Source: Dasyornis broadbenti (Eukaryota; Chordata; Aves; Passeriformes; Dasyornithidae). Taken from it: a stretch of DNA of 64,000 nucleotides. This document shows positions 33,901 to 48,900 of the stretch, one piece after another. A program made the translations under genes and the position numbers. The notes beneath the pieces are model-generated. The model was given only the letters and a program-made list of their open reading frames with translations, was not told the DNA's origin and made no database searches. Position 1 is the stretch's first letter, and every line of letters starts with the position of its first letter. The stretch spans positions 434,001-498,000 of the forward strand of contig VZRN01006399.1 in the NCBI GenBank assembly GCA_013397935.1. The letters are read 5' to 3'.

Positions 33901-36900
33901 TCTGGTACAAACAACACATTAACAGAGCTCACACCTGGAAGGATCAAAAGACTCTGACTTCACATATTCAAGTCATTTTAGCACACAAGCAGCCCAAAAT
34001 AAATGCTTCTATATTCAAAAGTTAAGCAACTGCTCAGGAATTCTTTTGTATCAAGGAAAAATCCCAAATCATTGAGAATAAGCAGAGCACAAATGAAAAC
34101 CAACACTTCAAATGCACAAAGAATTTCCAAGGTGACACTGAAATTTTACTTGCAAGGAGCATGAGTTTCTAGCCCGCTTAATGCTCAAAACTCCCACTGG
34201 CTTCAAGTTGACTTATCAGAGAACCTCTCTTTAAACACCTCAGAGCTTGATCACTATACTGTTTGTTGAAGATTCCTGTTCAATTCTCAGTTCCGTTACC
34301 TTAATGTCATCTTGCACTCTGAACAGGACTTCCCAGATTTCTGGAAGCTTGTCTATAATGTCATCCAAAGGTCTTCCTCTTAGTAAGTCATTTAGTGCCA
34401 GGCAACTGCAAACAGGGAATTTTACTTCTTTCACACCGTGTTTTTACTTGATATAGGTATATATACATGTATGCTTATAAATATAAACAAATGGTTAAAA
34501 AAGAAATCAACTGTTTTACATTCCTTATTTTCTCCAAATCCTAAATCTACTGTCGTAAGAACATCTCCTTTAGCAGAGAAAAAAAATGCTCACTTGTTCA
34601 GGTAAAACCTGAAACAGCTGACAGGAAATGAAAATAGCTGCTGTGGTGCAAACAGTCTAGTTACAAAATTGTTTTAGTATTCTTTAAGCAAAGGTTAGGA
34701 AGAAACCAAAATGGTATAAAGTATGGAATTGAAATTATGATTTTCAGTAAGCATAGCTACAAACCATTACAAATAAAAAGCAGTTTATTAAAAACGGCAT
34801 CCTGCTGCCAAGTACACATAATCAGATTGACAAGGTTTTCTAAAAGAAACAAGTATTTCAGATTCAGAAATAGGCAGGAACTAGTAACCAGAAAACTCAT
34901 TCTTCAGAGAACATTGTTCTGTATCAAGCTACATGCAATAAAAAATTTCAAGCAAATAGCTTCAAGATTGTATCATACTTCCAAGGGCAGGCTACAAGGC
35001 TGGGCTCTTCTCTGATGAAAGGACGTGCCCTCTTTCCCCTCTCATCTTCTTCAGGTTAATAAGTTCATGATGAAGAAGAGAAAAAACCAAGTTCAAAGAC
35101 AAATCTAATACTTTTCCTAGCAATACCTGGATTCCCTGATCCTCCAGAGACTGCTGGTTAGGTTACTGATCAAATCCTCAAGAATTTCCTTCAGGTATTT
35201 ATCAACCTATTATTAAAAAAAGGAAAAATCATGAAACAAGCATGGCTATGCATCCTTGTCCTTTAGTCTGTAAAAGAAGTCCTTTTGAACAATACAACCT
35301 GCTCTCATCCACATCAGATGAACTGTTTGCCCACGCTGTGCAAACTTTCTCTTGACTGTGCTTTAGACATGCCTTTCTCTGCACTGCTTGAGTCCTTAAT
35401 ATTGTGAAAGACATGACAAGAAAAGTTCCCTAATGCCTTTATCAACTGAACTGTTAAAATGCAATACCAAACATGTTTACTCGAGAAGCAGTTGTGCTTT
35501 GATGAAAGATCAGAATGAATGACTTCACATTAAGATCAGCTTTCCCACGAGAAAAGATTGCAAACTCAAATCTAAGCCTTGCAGAACCAGAGCAAGGGCC
35601 TCTCATGAAAATCACTTATCCCTGAAATACACCTGGGAGGAGCTCTCCTCAAACTGATGGAATAGCCTCCTTCCATAGGCTTCCTCCCACATAAAAACAG
35701 AGGAATTATATTTAGATAACTCTTGTTTTGGGAAGGCATGTTAGGCCATAAGGATTCCTAAAGAGCTTCTCATAAACAGTATGGGAGCAATATCGAAGTT
35801 GAAAGACCTCATTTTAGTAAAGAATAAATTTTAACACTGGCTGCACAAACAAGGTCTGTAATATCCTTTCACATAGGAGAGACAGTGCAAAACCTCTGTC
35901 CAAGCCCCAGCTCACGCATGGATGCAAACATCTCCCTTCCAGGACAGTACCTCATCCCTTCCTGCACAGCCCCTCCTTTCACAAAATGCACCTACCCCAT
36001 AAGGATCTCTGATATACTGCTGGCAAACCCCCACGACACACTTTGCTGGTCACTCACCATTGACTTGTCAGTGACCAGTGCATTCCAAATGCTGGTCATT
36101 GCCTGTCGAATGCCCAGATTGGGGTCAAACTGGTAACGGTAGAGCCGGGGAAGAAGCTGGGGCAAAAATGGAGCCAGTTGCTCTCCAGCCTTGGCAGCTA
36201 TCACATTGAAACCAAAAGCTGCTCCCTGAAATTACAACAAAATAGTATTTGTTGAAATATTGCTTACTTGCTCGTTTATTGCTCCTAGACACACCATAGT
36301 CAAGGGCAAACTTGACTGATATAGTTCAGATTTAGACTAAATCCAAAGGACTGGAATGGTACTAGAACTAGCCCATCCTCACTGCTACAGTACCACAATG
36401 ATCTCAAGCATACAGTCACACCCAGCGGGCAACATACTACTTCAAAACTTTCTTCTTTCCAACCTTTATTTCAAGGTACTGACTGATATCATTTGCAGAA
36501 GCAGTACTGGTGAATTAAAACTATGAAGATTTAAATAGGTTCTTCCAAAAGAGATTTTGTCTTAGCAAAACTGGTGAGGTGGGTGACTGCTTCCTTACAA
36601 CACTGCAGCATTTAGAAGAATTAGATAACTTAGACACTGAAAAACTGAAAACAAAATAACTCCACCTTATTTCCTAAAACCTGAAATTTCTGGGGATTAT
36701 AATTTTGCATCTGTCCACATTTACTTTAAATTTAACTATTCTTCTATGATCTTTTCTTTCTCCAACACTGTCAGCTCCACTGTCAATTCTAATAGAGTGG
36801 AACTGCTGCTTGCCTGTGAAGTCCCATGAGATTTGGCAGGATAGTCCAAGAAGAAATTACTCAATGAAGGCAGTGCAGTGACTGCCTCTAATGGCTTCAT

Positions 36901-39900
36901 GTTTTCTGACATGTAGTGTCAAAAGCTGCCACTCAAAGCCCACACTAGGGACTTCACAGGACAGGATGTGTTGTCTGGGTTAATCTAGAAAACAGCAGTA
37001 AAAACACACTTTCAATTATGACCACTGCCATGAAAAGCAAGAAGTTGAAGAAAGCATAAGGAAAAGGGAGGCATTGCCTGCAAGGCCCTGAACAGCGTGC
37101 TGTGTCTAGCTCTTGTGGGGGGTTTAGAGCACAGACTTCCAGATGCCCCCTTCAACTTAAAATATTCTGCAAATTCTTCAAATGCCAAAGCTCAACCCAC
37201 ACCTTCTGGGTGGATTTTCTTGACTCATCCTGGCTGCAGAAATTCCACAAGGATTAGAAACTTAACTATGCTCCTGTGCTTTTTTTTTTTTTCTAGTGCA
37301 AAGACAGAAGTCTTGAGAGATGTGCTCACTTGTCAAACTCTGGATGAAAGTTAAAGATGGGGATTGTTTTTTGCACTAAGTGGTGTTCTCAGAGACTCAA
37401 AACAAGTTCTTCCGTGCTTCTGTAAAGCCATTGAAAAGGGTCCCCCCATCAATGTTCTGAACAGCAGACTTAAATCTTCAAACTTATGATGTTCCTTTTT
37501 TCATCTGGAAGTGGATCCAATAGTATTTTGACTTTGCTAAATCTCTCAGCTGCTTTAAAATATCAAAACTTGAGTTAAAAAGGGATACTTTTGACAAGTT
37601 GCTTTTTAGCAACTTGTTGCTGATTACTTTTTGTTCTGCCTCTCTAGATAACGAAGGTCACTTTCTTTGGCATCCAAAAATTCATCCAGTTTTGAAAACA
37701 TTATCACCGCTTGAACACATTAAGACCTGTCTTTCCAAGCACATTCAAAAAATGAAAGGATCTCAGCTGATTCGGAGGGGCATGTAGGATTTTATGAACA
37801 ATCTGATACCTAAGTTTTGTTGTAAGAATTTCAAGTAACCCTAAATTTTTTTCTCAGGCTGCTAAATTTGCCTTGGAGTGATACCAAAGCATCAACACCC
37901 TCCACATGCAGTGATCCATAAAACATACAACCAGAGCTAGAGAAATGCAGTTTTGTGTCCAGAGTTCACCGTGTGAATGGAAGTTGTATGAAAGCAGACC
38001 GTTACCTTCCGAGAATTCCACATGGCATGATGGTTGGCCAGATTCATGAATTTGTACACCAGGTCTGGCTGATTGAGGTCACTTGCCAGTGAACAAAGCT
38101 CCTTGTAGGTAGAAAGACCTTGACTTTGAAAAGCAGAAAGGGACATCAGTGTTGCTATTTTTAGGTATACAAATGCTACAGTACCTAAAGCTCTTTTCAA
38201 TTCACACCCTAAAGCAGGCAGAGAAAGGTGAGTAGCTGTCAGAGACTGAAAATAGTTAATGCCTCAAACATTGATACAAAGTCTTATAAAGAACTACAAT
38301 CAAAAAAACCCCCCTGAAGACTGGGCCTTTGGACTGAAAGTCAGGCTGCTAATTAGACCCATTGTTCACTCATCCCTGGCTGAGTTTGGGCTGGGGGAGG
38401 AGCACAGCTCACAAAAGCCGGGTTTACACAGACCTGTCCCCCCAACCGAGGGCAGGGGAGGAGGTTTCAGGTGTGCGGAAACGCCCATCCTCCCTTACAC
38501 AGACTGGCCCGAGCTGTGGAAACCCCCAGCCCCAAAGGGCACATCCACGGGCTTGCTCGTGGTGCAACAGATCCAGAGTCTGCTGTGACAGACTGCTCCC
38601 GCCTGCCCCAGGGGGACATGCCCGAACATGGTCATCTGGCTTAAAGGTATATTAACCCATGGGATTCTACGCCTGTGGGGGGACCATCACTGCCAAGAAG
38701 ATTGGCAGGAGAGGATCAATACAACATCGCTGGGATCCACGGATGGTGATATTCTTTCATTCTGTCTCTGTAACTCTCTTTCTGTCCCCCCCCCATCTCT
38801 TTTCCTACTTCTTTCTCTCTTTTCCCTCTCTCTCTCTCTCTCTGTCTCTCAAATTTACTACCAAATAAACCCCATACTATTGACTGGCATATGGTCTCGT
38901 TAGCATCTTAATTCAGGCAGGGGTATTTCTAGGAACCTAATAATCGGATCATAACAGTAGCCCATCTGTGTCACAACGAAATAGTTATGGTAGCTTAGAG
39001 AACAAGAAGGAACAAAAAGCTCAGGAAGCAGATTTGTAAGGAAATTCTGTTTCAGCACTGACTGTATCTCTGTCATTGAGACTGTCAATAAACTTACCCA
39101 TCTGGGGTTTTACTCAGACCTCCCTGAAATACCACGGTTTCTCCAGTCATCTCATGTTTTGCTCTGATAGAAAGGAGGTCCAGTATTAGCTTTACCAAAC
39201 TCTACACTTGATTAGACTACACACTACAGAACAGGTAATTTGTTTAGCTCTACTAACTGAGCAACTTCACATTTTTTTTCAGTTTCAATCCCACAAAAAC
39301 ATAGAGGTGTGCAAAGCTACGCACACTGCAAAGAATGTCATTAACCTGTATCACATGTAATGTTAGGGAGACACTGCAGAGAGAGTTTTGCTGTGTAGTC
39401 AGAAGGTAGAATGTCAAAATACTGAATAATGGTTTTTTAGTTCTGCCCAGACATAAGCCATATAATGGATAGCAAATCTTTATTTCAAAATGAAAAAATA
39501 CTATTTCCATTCATCTCATTTCTTCCTGCTTACCACCATTGAATCCCTACATTCCAAGCCTACATTTTTATCATTCAGTGGCCAAATCCACACCAGGTTA
39601 GACAGGACAAGGCTATTAAAGAGCATTTCCAACACTGACCAACACAATCTCTAGCCATGAGTCTTGTAAGACCAGCTTTTATTCACACTAAAGCTGACAA
39701 GTGAGCATTAGTAACACTTGCTCAGCAAGAGGTACTTTTCAGCACAAGCAAGTCCTCACTTCTGCAACATTCACAATGTGCAGAGCTGCTGCAAGTGGTC
39801 ATTCTTCTCTGCAATTACGCAATGCAGCAAGTAGCAAATCTAACCAAGTCCCAACACGTTTAAACTGCCTGAATCAGGACTGACACATTATTTTGAAGCT

Positions 39901-42900
39901 TTTTGAATGGAACAAAAAGGGAACAACTTCAGTCATAAAATGCTCTAAGCTGAATTAAGAAAAGTCTCTGGGAATGGATACTGGCTTGCCCTTGGTCCCA
40001 AAACATTTCTTTCCACACAAGAAAGAGGCACATTTTTATTCCCATCAGATACATAACTCTAAGTACTCTGTCACTGTGTTCAGAGTTCACTGTACCTTTT
40101 CCCAGTCATAAGGGTATCAACGAGCGTAGTGACTAGCTCTTGCTGATCCTGTTCACTTCCTAGTTCATATATCAGCCCAAGCCCTTTTGAAGCAACATCT
40201 TGACTAAGCTCTGCAAGAGATTTTACCAGATAAAATTCAAGATAAGCATGTAACTGTAACTGTAAGCAGTACACAAATTTCAAAAGCAAGGTTCAACAAA
40301 AATTAGGACGTAACAAATAGCTCTATGCTGCGATTCACAGCTCTCCATTTCAGTGCAGATCTAGTCTGTCAAGACACAAACTTTGTACCCTGAAGTAGCA
40401 ATTTGTTCTGAAGGCATGAACCGTATCAAATTAGGTGACATCTTCACATAAATATCTGCAAGTTTTGAAACAGCAGGAAGAGTTTCAAGAGCCATAGGTA
40501 TTCTGATATGCTAGTGGCACCTGAAATCCAGCATCATTTGCGGTAATACTCTCTTCAGCTTCAGTGAGCTTTTTCATAGGCTGTTGGATGCCACTCTTTC
40601 CACTAGCTGCCACAGGTAGAGCTGTAAGCCAAACTGTGCTAGCCTGAAGAGATCTCAAGAGTTCCTGTCCATACAGAACTCTGTGCTATACATCCTGCTG
40701 CCCAAAATAGAACACAAGTAACCACTTCTGTTACTACAATCTGAAGGGGCAAATGCAGTGTGCTTTTTAGCAAAATGCACAAAAACGTTGTGCTTCTTAT
40801 ATCTGCATGTGAGATCTAGAAATGAAGTAATTCCTATTAACATAAGAAATTGGAAGTTTCTACAGTCATTTTTTAATGCCAACTGAGAAGAGTGTAATTG
40901 ACTGCTTGTTCAAAGACTCCCTCCAGTTTGCTGAATGCCCACCAAAAGACACAACTCTTTAATATGTGGTAGTACTTACCATCACTATCTGACAGAATTG
41001 AAACAAACGCACTTTGAATATCCTTGAGATGAGACTGTAAGGTAAGAAAAAAGGATATTATTTTGGATCCTTTGGTCTCCAGTCAAGTTTTCAACATATA
41101 AAGAGAGACTACTGTATCAACAGAGTTACCGATTTGAGCTGCACCTATGACAAGAACCTCCCTTCTTTCCAGACATAGAAGTAACAGCCTGACTGGCATT
41201 TTGTAGATAACAGTTAATTGTCCAGCCCACCATGTACATACACCATGCCATTAGTAAACCACATATTTTATTTTCCTTGTTTAATACAAGGCAGCAATGC
41301 ATCGTAAATCTGGCTTGCAGCCAGATGGGACTTTCTTCACCCCCAAACTGGTGGGTCTTGCCACCTCCTTACAAGGTGCACTGTTTAGATGAGTGCAGTA
41401 TGTGGAAAGATTTTATATCTAACAGCTTACATTTGCAAACCACCTTGTCCCATCACAGTCCATAGTACCTCTACACAAATAGAGGGCATTTTGGTTTGCA
41501 ATGTTTTATTTAGTCCTTGTAAAGGACTTTTCACTTTCTCTCATTACAGACAAGCACGTAAATATAAAGTTTTCATAAAATGTACCAAAAATACACAGTA
41601 CATGAAGCATATCATAACTGCTCCTAAGTATCAATAGAAATGAAGAGGAAGGAAGGGGCAGAAACAAGGTGAGAAACAAAAACAGGGACAAGGACCCAGT
41701 GTTAGGAAAAGGTGTATTTCTTACCTTAATTGCTTTGTGGGTGCTCAGCTTCTTCACCAACGACAGAAGCCAGATGCAAGCTGCCTGCCTAACATGTGGG
41801 TTGGGACTGATGATATGCTTGTTCAATATAAGGTCTAGGACCCAGGGAACCACATCATTCACTTTCAAATCTATATGAAAAAAATAAAGGGGAAGGGGAG
41901 GAGCATTGAGCATTGTCCACACTCATTTTAATGTCAAAATAATAAAAAACCTAATAAACCCAAGAGTACTCAGGAGACAGCTTAATCTCTGCTCATTTGG
42001 GAAGTCACTGGAGACACAGGGAAAGTAAAAGCAGTAGAATAAATAGTAGAAATACAGAGTCCTTCTAACCTTTCATGAACATATTTCAGAGCCTCTAGCT
42101 AAGAAGAGGTATCATTCACACTGCCTAAAACTCAAGGCACTATTTTTTTTTTTTTGTTAAGACTCTAAATTTCTGGAGCATTGTCAGGGATTGATTTCTA
42201 CTACATGCTCAGCTTTGTGTACACTATACATCTAAGACCATTCTCACAAAATTAAAATGTGTTTGCAGGTCTGAGGGTGATATTCAAATAGTTCCCTGAT
42301 TTGTAGCCAGCATTTTGTCACACTTGTATTTCAATGAGCACAGAAACTTAGTCCTTAAATAGAATTTCTGCATTTACTGCATGTAGATTTCACTTAATCG
42401 TATCACTTCAAGTTGTTGGAAAACACTTGCAATTTAATTTTATAACCCTATGTTCCTGTTCAGGCTTCAAAATGGTATTTTAAAAGGTTTGTGTATTAAA
42501 ACACAAAACTAACTCAACATGGCAAACAGAAAAGAAAAAACAAACATACAGAGTCAACTGGTAATGAATTACATAAGAAACTATTTAAACAGCCTATGAA
42601 ATAATGCCTTCTGCTGTCTGAGCAGAACTGAACCAACCTGTACATAAGTACAAACACAAAACATCTCTTGAGTGTACTGTTATAAAGCAAACACCACAGA
42701 AATGACATTATGGAGCCCAGTGTTATGGGCTTTCCCAACCCAGACATTTCCCAACCCAGACCCTAACATTAGGAAGGCCTACCTGAAGGGGGGATATATT
42801 CCTCCTCTGTGACCGTCCATGCATCCCGTGCAGCCACTGAGCTGGTTCCAATGGCAGCACTGGTAATAGCTTCACCAACAGTGAACTGCAGCTCTATTTG

Positions 42901-45900
42901 TTTAGCCTGAAAAACACATCAGAGCATCACTGACAGTGTAATTAAACACACACCAAAACTTCTGGCACTTAATCCACAAACCCACAGTCTCTTTTCCCAG
43001 CCCTAATTTTCGGCATCAATTTACAGCAACATCATGCTTTTGGTGAGCTTCTGAGACTACATGGCACATCAGACCCACTGAAGTTGACAGAAAACGAGGC
43101 AATGTCAAACTGTCCAAATTGAATGATAAAAGCTAAAATTTCCACCCTTTTTTTAAAGCATACCTTCTACAAAGTATTCACTAGTCTCTGCGGAAGTTCA
43201 ATTTGGTAAAAAATAAGAATTGGATAGACAGAATGAAAATAAAACAAAGTCAGAATGTGGCTGCTAGAGGTAAGTGAAAATTACTATGGCTTTATTAAAT
43301 TATGTAGTACTGAAAGAGTCTCCTGTAATTCCATCCAGAAGCAGATCTCTTAAAAGATGCAGAAATCTGTTTTTCACATTAAAAGAATTCAGATGGTACT
43401 TGTTTTGCTTCACTGTCCTCCTTACACTATTCTCTGAGCCTTCAGGAACAGGATATGCCACTTTCTTTCCATTATTTATGATGAATCTTATGTTGTAAGA
43501 ACTGACTTCCATACCTGCTGAGTACCTTCTAGACTGCTTTCCTTATGCTTCAGAAGCACAAAATGCTCAAGCACTTAGAGAATTAAACCCTTAGATTCCT
43601 GCAAGCTAAGATAAATTTTTTTTTTCAAGTACATATTTTATAAAGAAAGTTGCAATGTTCCAATGCAGTTGGAGGGGAAAAAACATGGCACTCAGAAACA
43701 TCTTTTGATGTATGGATATTGTGTATTCTCAGTATTCTCAGTATTCTAAGTATAGTGATAGGACAAGTGGTTAATGGCTTCAAACTGAGAGTTGGTCTAG
43801 ATGAGATATTAGGAAGAAATTCTTTACTGTGAAGGTGGTGAGGCACTGGAAGAGGCTGCCCACAGAAGCTGTGGATGCCCCAACCTTGGCACTGTTCAAG
43901 GTCAAGTTGGATGGGATTTTGAGCAACTTGGTCTACTGTGAAGTGCCCCTGCCCACAGCAGAGAGGCTGGAACTAGACCACTTTTAAGGTCCCTTTCAAC
44001 CCAAACCATTCTATAATTCTATGGTTCTTGCTTGTTTGATCACATCACATTGGAGGACTGAGCAAAGCGTGACTGTCTGACACTCAACAGCCACTTCTAC
44101 AATGCAAAATCCTATGTCAATATCAGCAAGGAGAAAAGGTAAAACAACCTGTAAATGAACACTAAAAGAGTTCCTTTTATTTCATTTTGTTATCTAGCAT
44201 ACTGCAATAAGTGTAGAAGCTCTAAGTACTGTGAAAGAATGCAGTGCACTACAATGATGTATTTAGATGGACAAGAGATACATATATTCCTATAAACTTC
44301 TAATTCAAGTGAGTTGTATTAGCTGATGCAGTTCAGATTTAAAAAGTGTATGTATGCTACCTACTTTCAGGGTACTTTTTAAGGTCAAAGTACAGGCCTA
44401 AGGCTTCATTACTATAAGCTCTGGAGATTTTATACATACAGTGTGCAAAAAAACCTATAAGCCTCCTGTAGGAGAATGAATATCTGTCTCAGACTGAGGC
44501 AGACACCTGGACTCGTAAGTTTTTAAACTGTGGTATAAAACATTTTATCAGACCAAAGTATCTCTGCTCTCTATTTCAATGCAGTTTTAAAAAATGCACA
44601 GGCATTATTACAAGAAGACAACTCCCTTTGTAAACCTGGCTCTATAGTACATAAAAAGCATCCAAAGAGAAATACACACTGTAGTATAAAGGATAATACA
44701 TTGATAGTCTCTCACCTCCACAGAATCCATTAAACCCTGCAGCAGTAGCTTCTGGTGGGGAAAATCTTCATCTCCCACTGGGAAGTAACCTAATGTTTGT
44801 ATTGCTCGTTCCTTCATCTTAAATACAAACAAAAAATAACAGTATCATATAATCTTCCTTTAAGTCCAAAAGATGCACTTTACACCCACTATTTCTCACC
44901 TTTCATGAAGTTTCACTAAAGGTACCAGAAGTTAGATATGCAAGTGGCTTATTAGATCAATCAGTGCACCTCTCTTCCAAAGCGTATCAGAACAAATGTC
45001 CTGTTACCTTTGAGGATTATGTGCAGATAAAAGAAGATACTCCCATTTTTCTTTAATTAAAATTATGACTATTCATATTTTCATCCCTGAAGTCCCTACT
45101 TATGACTATAGAAAGCACAAATGATCAGTGCCAGACAATATTAGAAAGACCCTGACCCTAAGCAACCCACTAATGCCAACAAAAAGCCTAATTCCTTAAA
45201 AAAATGAGGCTGAGCATGTCAGGTAATACTTATACCTAGCTAGTATTCAAGAAATGAACAGGAATCATAACAATACTACAAAAATCCTGCCTTATTCGTT
45301 TCCTTGCTGGAAGGGATTCGGGCCAATAAGTTTTCAACAAGTTGCAGTTTTGTAAATCCTGTTCCTTCATTAGGGATTGGCAAGGGGCCATTCCTGCCAA
45401 TCTCTCCAAGAGCTGTACAAGCCCCCACCACGAGGAAGGGAGAGGTGCTGTCCAGAAAAGAGCCTACAGGAAAAAGCAAAACAGGATTATTCAAATTTCA
45501 TATTATTGCTATTTATAGCAGTGGGCAGGCATTTGTATTTTACCCATGCAAGGAGCAAAGCATTTATCTCCTCTACAGTTGGTAGAAAGAATTACACTAG
45601 AAAAAAAAAGAAATCCAAGTGAAAGGAGACATTGAGAGGAACCTAGGTAGTGACACCACTCCTGATTGTGCTGTGTTGGTCTGTAAGTTACAAAGTCCAC
45701 CTAGGTTTTGTTGAAATATCCATACATCCAATCAGATTACATTCTTACAGGCTGTAAATTCTATCACAAAAACTGAACTCAAGATTACACTATTTATGGG
45801 CTGAGTATATCAGAAAAATCCTCAGCCTGGGGTGAATTGGAAAAAACAACTTTTACATGCAGCAAAGTCTTAGGCAGGAAGTTACCTATTGTCTCTGTTG

Positions 45901-48900
45901 TCGACTTTATAAGTTGTTCTTGTTCCGGCATGACTGTAGTGTTTGGTTGTTCTATGTCATGTAGCTCCATTGTTCTGATTTTCCCTTTGGCCAAGTACCT
46001 TCCTACTGTAAATCCCAAAGCCAGCAAGGATCCATGTTGGACCTCCGGGCTCTACAGAAAACACCAACGGTGCAAAAAATCTCATTTTCAAAGTAAGTAA
46101 CACTTGACACAAAGCACTGATTTAAAAACACATATGGACAAACCAGATGAGAAGGCACCCTGAAAAATGCAGAGCTCTAACACACAATAAAACAACAGAG
46201 AGTTTGATATTGTTAGCGCTCTCTGATGAATGGAGTTCTTTAAGATTAATTAACAAAACTTAAAAGAGATTAAGGAGGACAGGTTATGGATTTATCACCA
46301 GCACTCACATTCCTAAAGCTACCCTTTGGTAGCTAGGCTGAAAAAAAAAAAACAAACTACATTGTCTCTACTTAAAAACCGGACATACTCAGACTAAGGG
46401 GACAAAATGCAACCTTTGGTAAAAAGCAGTAGAGGGGAATTGCTCTAGATTTGCATTGCTAAGAATGAGAACACACCTGGCCTATGCTGAAGGCAATGCC
46501 TCTACACAGTTTGGCAGGCTACAAATCGCAAAACCTAATTATTACAATTAAATGTCAAGAATACTCATTTCTCCAATGCCGATTTGGTGTTAGAACTATT
46601 TAATAACCATGCTTATTCCTACAGGTGAATTCTAGCAAAATTCACCTGTAGGATTTTGTGCAGAAACAAGTCTGTGAGACTCAAATGTTACCTAAATGTT
46701 AAAAAAAACCCAAGGGAAGGATGAGGGGCTTAAGCTTGGATTAGTTTATGTCTCTTATTTTTCAACACAACACTAAAAAAAGTTGCACCAGTGCAATTGT
46801 GCTGCCAGAATGGGATCCTCAATCTAGCTTGGGCACCAGGGACCGTTTCTTGATGTGGTCTCACTGCAGCAAAGCCAGCGAAGGTGGGTCCCTCCCCCAC
46901 CTCCACTTTAGCTATCCATCCACACTACCAGTTCTTACTGAGACACTAAGACCACCACCACCCCTAGCTGTACAAATTCAAGTGGTTTTGTACAGCAGCA
47001 GCAAGCCAGAACTCTATCTGACTCAGACTCACAAAAGCATGGGAACACCCTGCTTTTTCTTCCTTTTACAGTTCACATAGGTGAGTGGGGTTGAAAGCAG
47101 CAGTGGAGGGTTGGGACCCATTTGTGCTGGCTTTGTGACTGCAGGGGCTGTGCCCTACACAAAACTGAACAATGACATAGCTTTGGCTCCTGGGCAGAGC
47201 TTTCACAGATTCAAAATAAATGATGTTTGTTAACTACAACATAAAGCAATCAGCACTTCTTGTCAGCCTGTTACCTGCGATGTAAAATTGTGGCCCATTA
47301 AGTCCTTCAGAGAGACTGATATAAAACCATTTTGGGGAAATAGAACCTAGAAATGCTACTCCTTTCCCTCCTTCGCAGGATTCAAGACACAGCAGCACAG
47401 AAACCTGACCAATTTGTTTTCAGGACTCTTCTTCCATGCTTGCAGCAGCAAAATGGAGAAATAAGGATAACGGGAGGGGAAAGAAGCTGCTGGAGGAGGG
47501 GAGGCAGGCAAACCCAGCAAGGAAAGACATAGCTGTGGAGGGCTGCTGAGCAGTCCATGTGGGGTGAGAGGGAAGATGGCACAGCCCTCACACAGCACGA
47601 GACCCTGAGGCAGTGAGGACCCAGGAGGCAGCTATGGCTCAGGAGGGGATGAGCCAAACATTTAACAGGTTAAACATTTTCTTCATTCTGTGGGTATCTC
47701 TGGATGCTCAAGAATAAGGAACTGGTAAACTGTTTGAGGTAGGCAGTGTGACCTATTACCACTCAATGGGATGTGGCTATTTAACTGGCTAAAACTGGTT
47801 CCATACATGATGATGCTTTGCTTGGGACATATCTCCAGGAAATCCTTCTACTGGCCTTAACAACAACAGCATCAGGGATTAACTTATTTAAAGATCTGTT
47901 GCACTAACCTACAACAAAAATCCCTTCTCACCATCCAACTTGAAGTCAATTAGTTAATTTTACACCCAGATTAAGGTTAATACATCCTGGACACACTGTG
48001 AATTCAATATCCTATCAGTTACATGACACGAGAAAAAACAAGAAGCAGACAAAGAAAAGTAGTTACATGGTTGTCTTTTGTCATCTTGATCAGCTGCTCC
48101 AAGGATGCCTTAAGCTCATCTCCAGACATAGTTGACAATACTACAGAATAAAACAGGGCTGCAAGCTCGCGCATTTCCTCTTTGTTAGTGTTCATCAGGC
48201 TCTGTGGAAGTTAAAAAACCAAACCATGAAATATGGAAGTAGCTTCTTACCCAGTCTGTTCATAAAGAGCTTCAACACAGAAAGACAACTGTCAGGGAGA
48301 TACATAAATAGTTCTTAACTCAAAAACCACTCTTTAAACCAACAGCATCATCACTTAATAAGGAACAAAGCCCTCAATTCAGCAAAGCATTCATTACACA
48401 CTCAGCATTTTGGCGGAAGAAGGCCACTAGCCACAAGACGGCCACCCACCAGCTCTTCGTCAAAACACAGAATGAATTCCTGGCCAATTTTTGTCTTCAG
48501 CTAAGAGCTTCCAGGTTTTGCAGTCATCCTGCACTAAAAAAGTGCACATCCTAAACCACTATTTCCCTTGAGCTGCTGGAGGCTTCCATACTCTTCTTAT
48601 TAGTCAAAGGGAAAAAAACCTTAAAGAGGGTTAATCATTTAAATCCAATCATGAGCAAAAAAACAAAAGTGTCCAGGAAAGCACAGATCACAGTTCTCAA
48701 TGCCAAATTATCCACTCTGTATCTGAGATTGTATTGTCTAAATAAATTGTTAAAAAGTTGAATTTTTGAAACCTCGGGTAATTTGTTACAATATAATCTT
48801 ACCTCTACCAGTAATTTGATGCATAATTGCAATACACTCCCATGGAAAATTCATACCCAAATCTTTGAATGCCTTGAGCCACCACAAAGAAACCAAAATG

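Noticed and set aside
38259..38903. Four overlapping plus-strand open frames
   Set aside because: All are contained in the 720-bp solo LTR and end in its TC-rich tract.
47356..47657. Proline- and serine-rich minus-strand frames
   Set aside because: A locally GC-rich part of an ECPAS intron, with no splice signals in phase and no recognisable domain.
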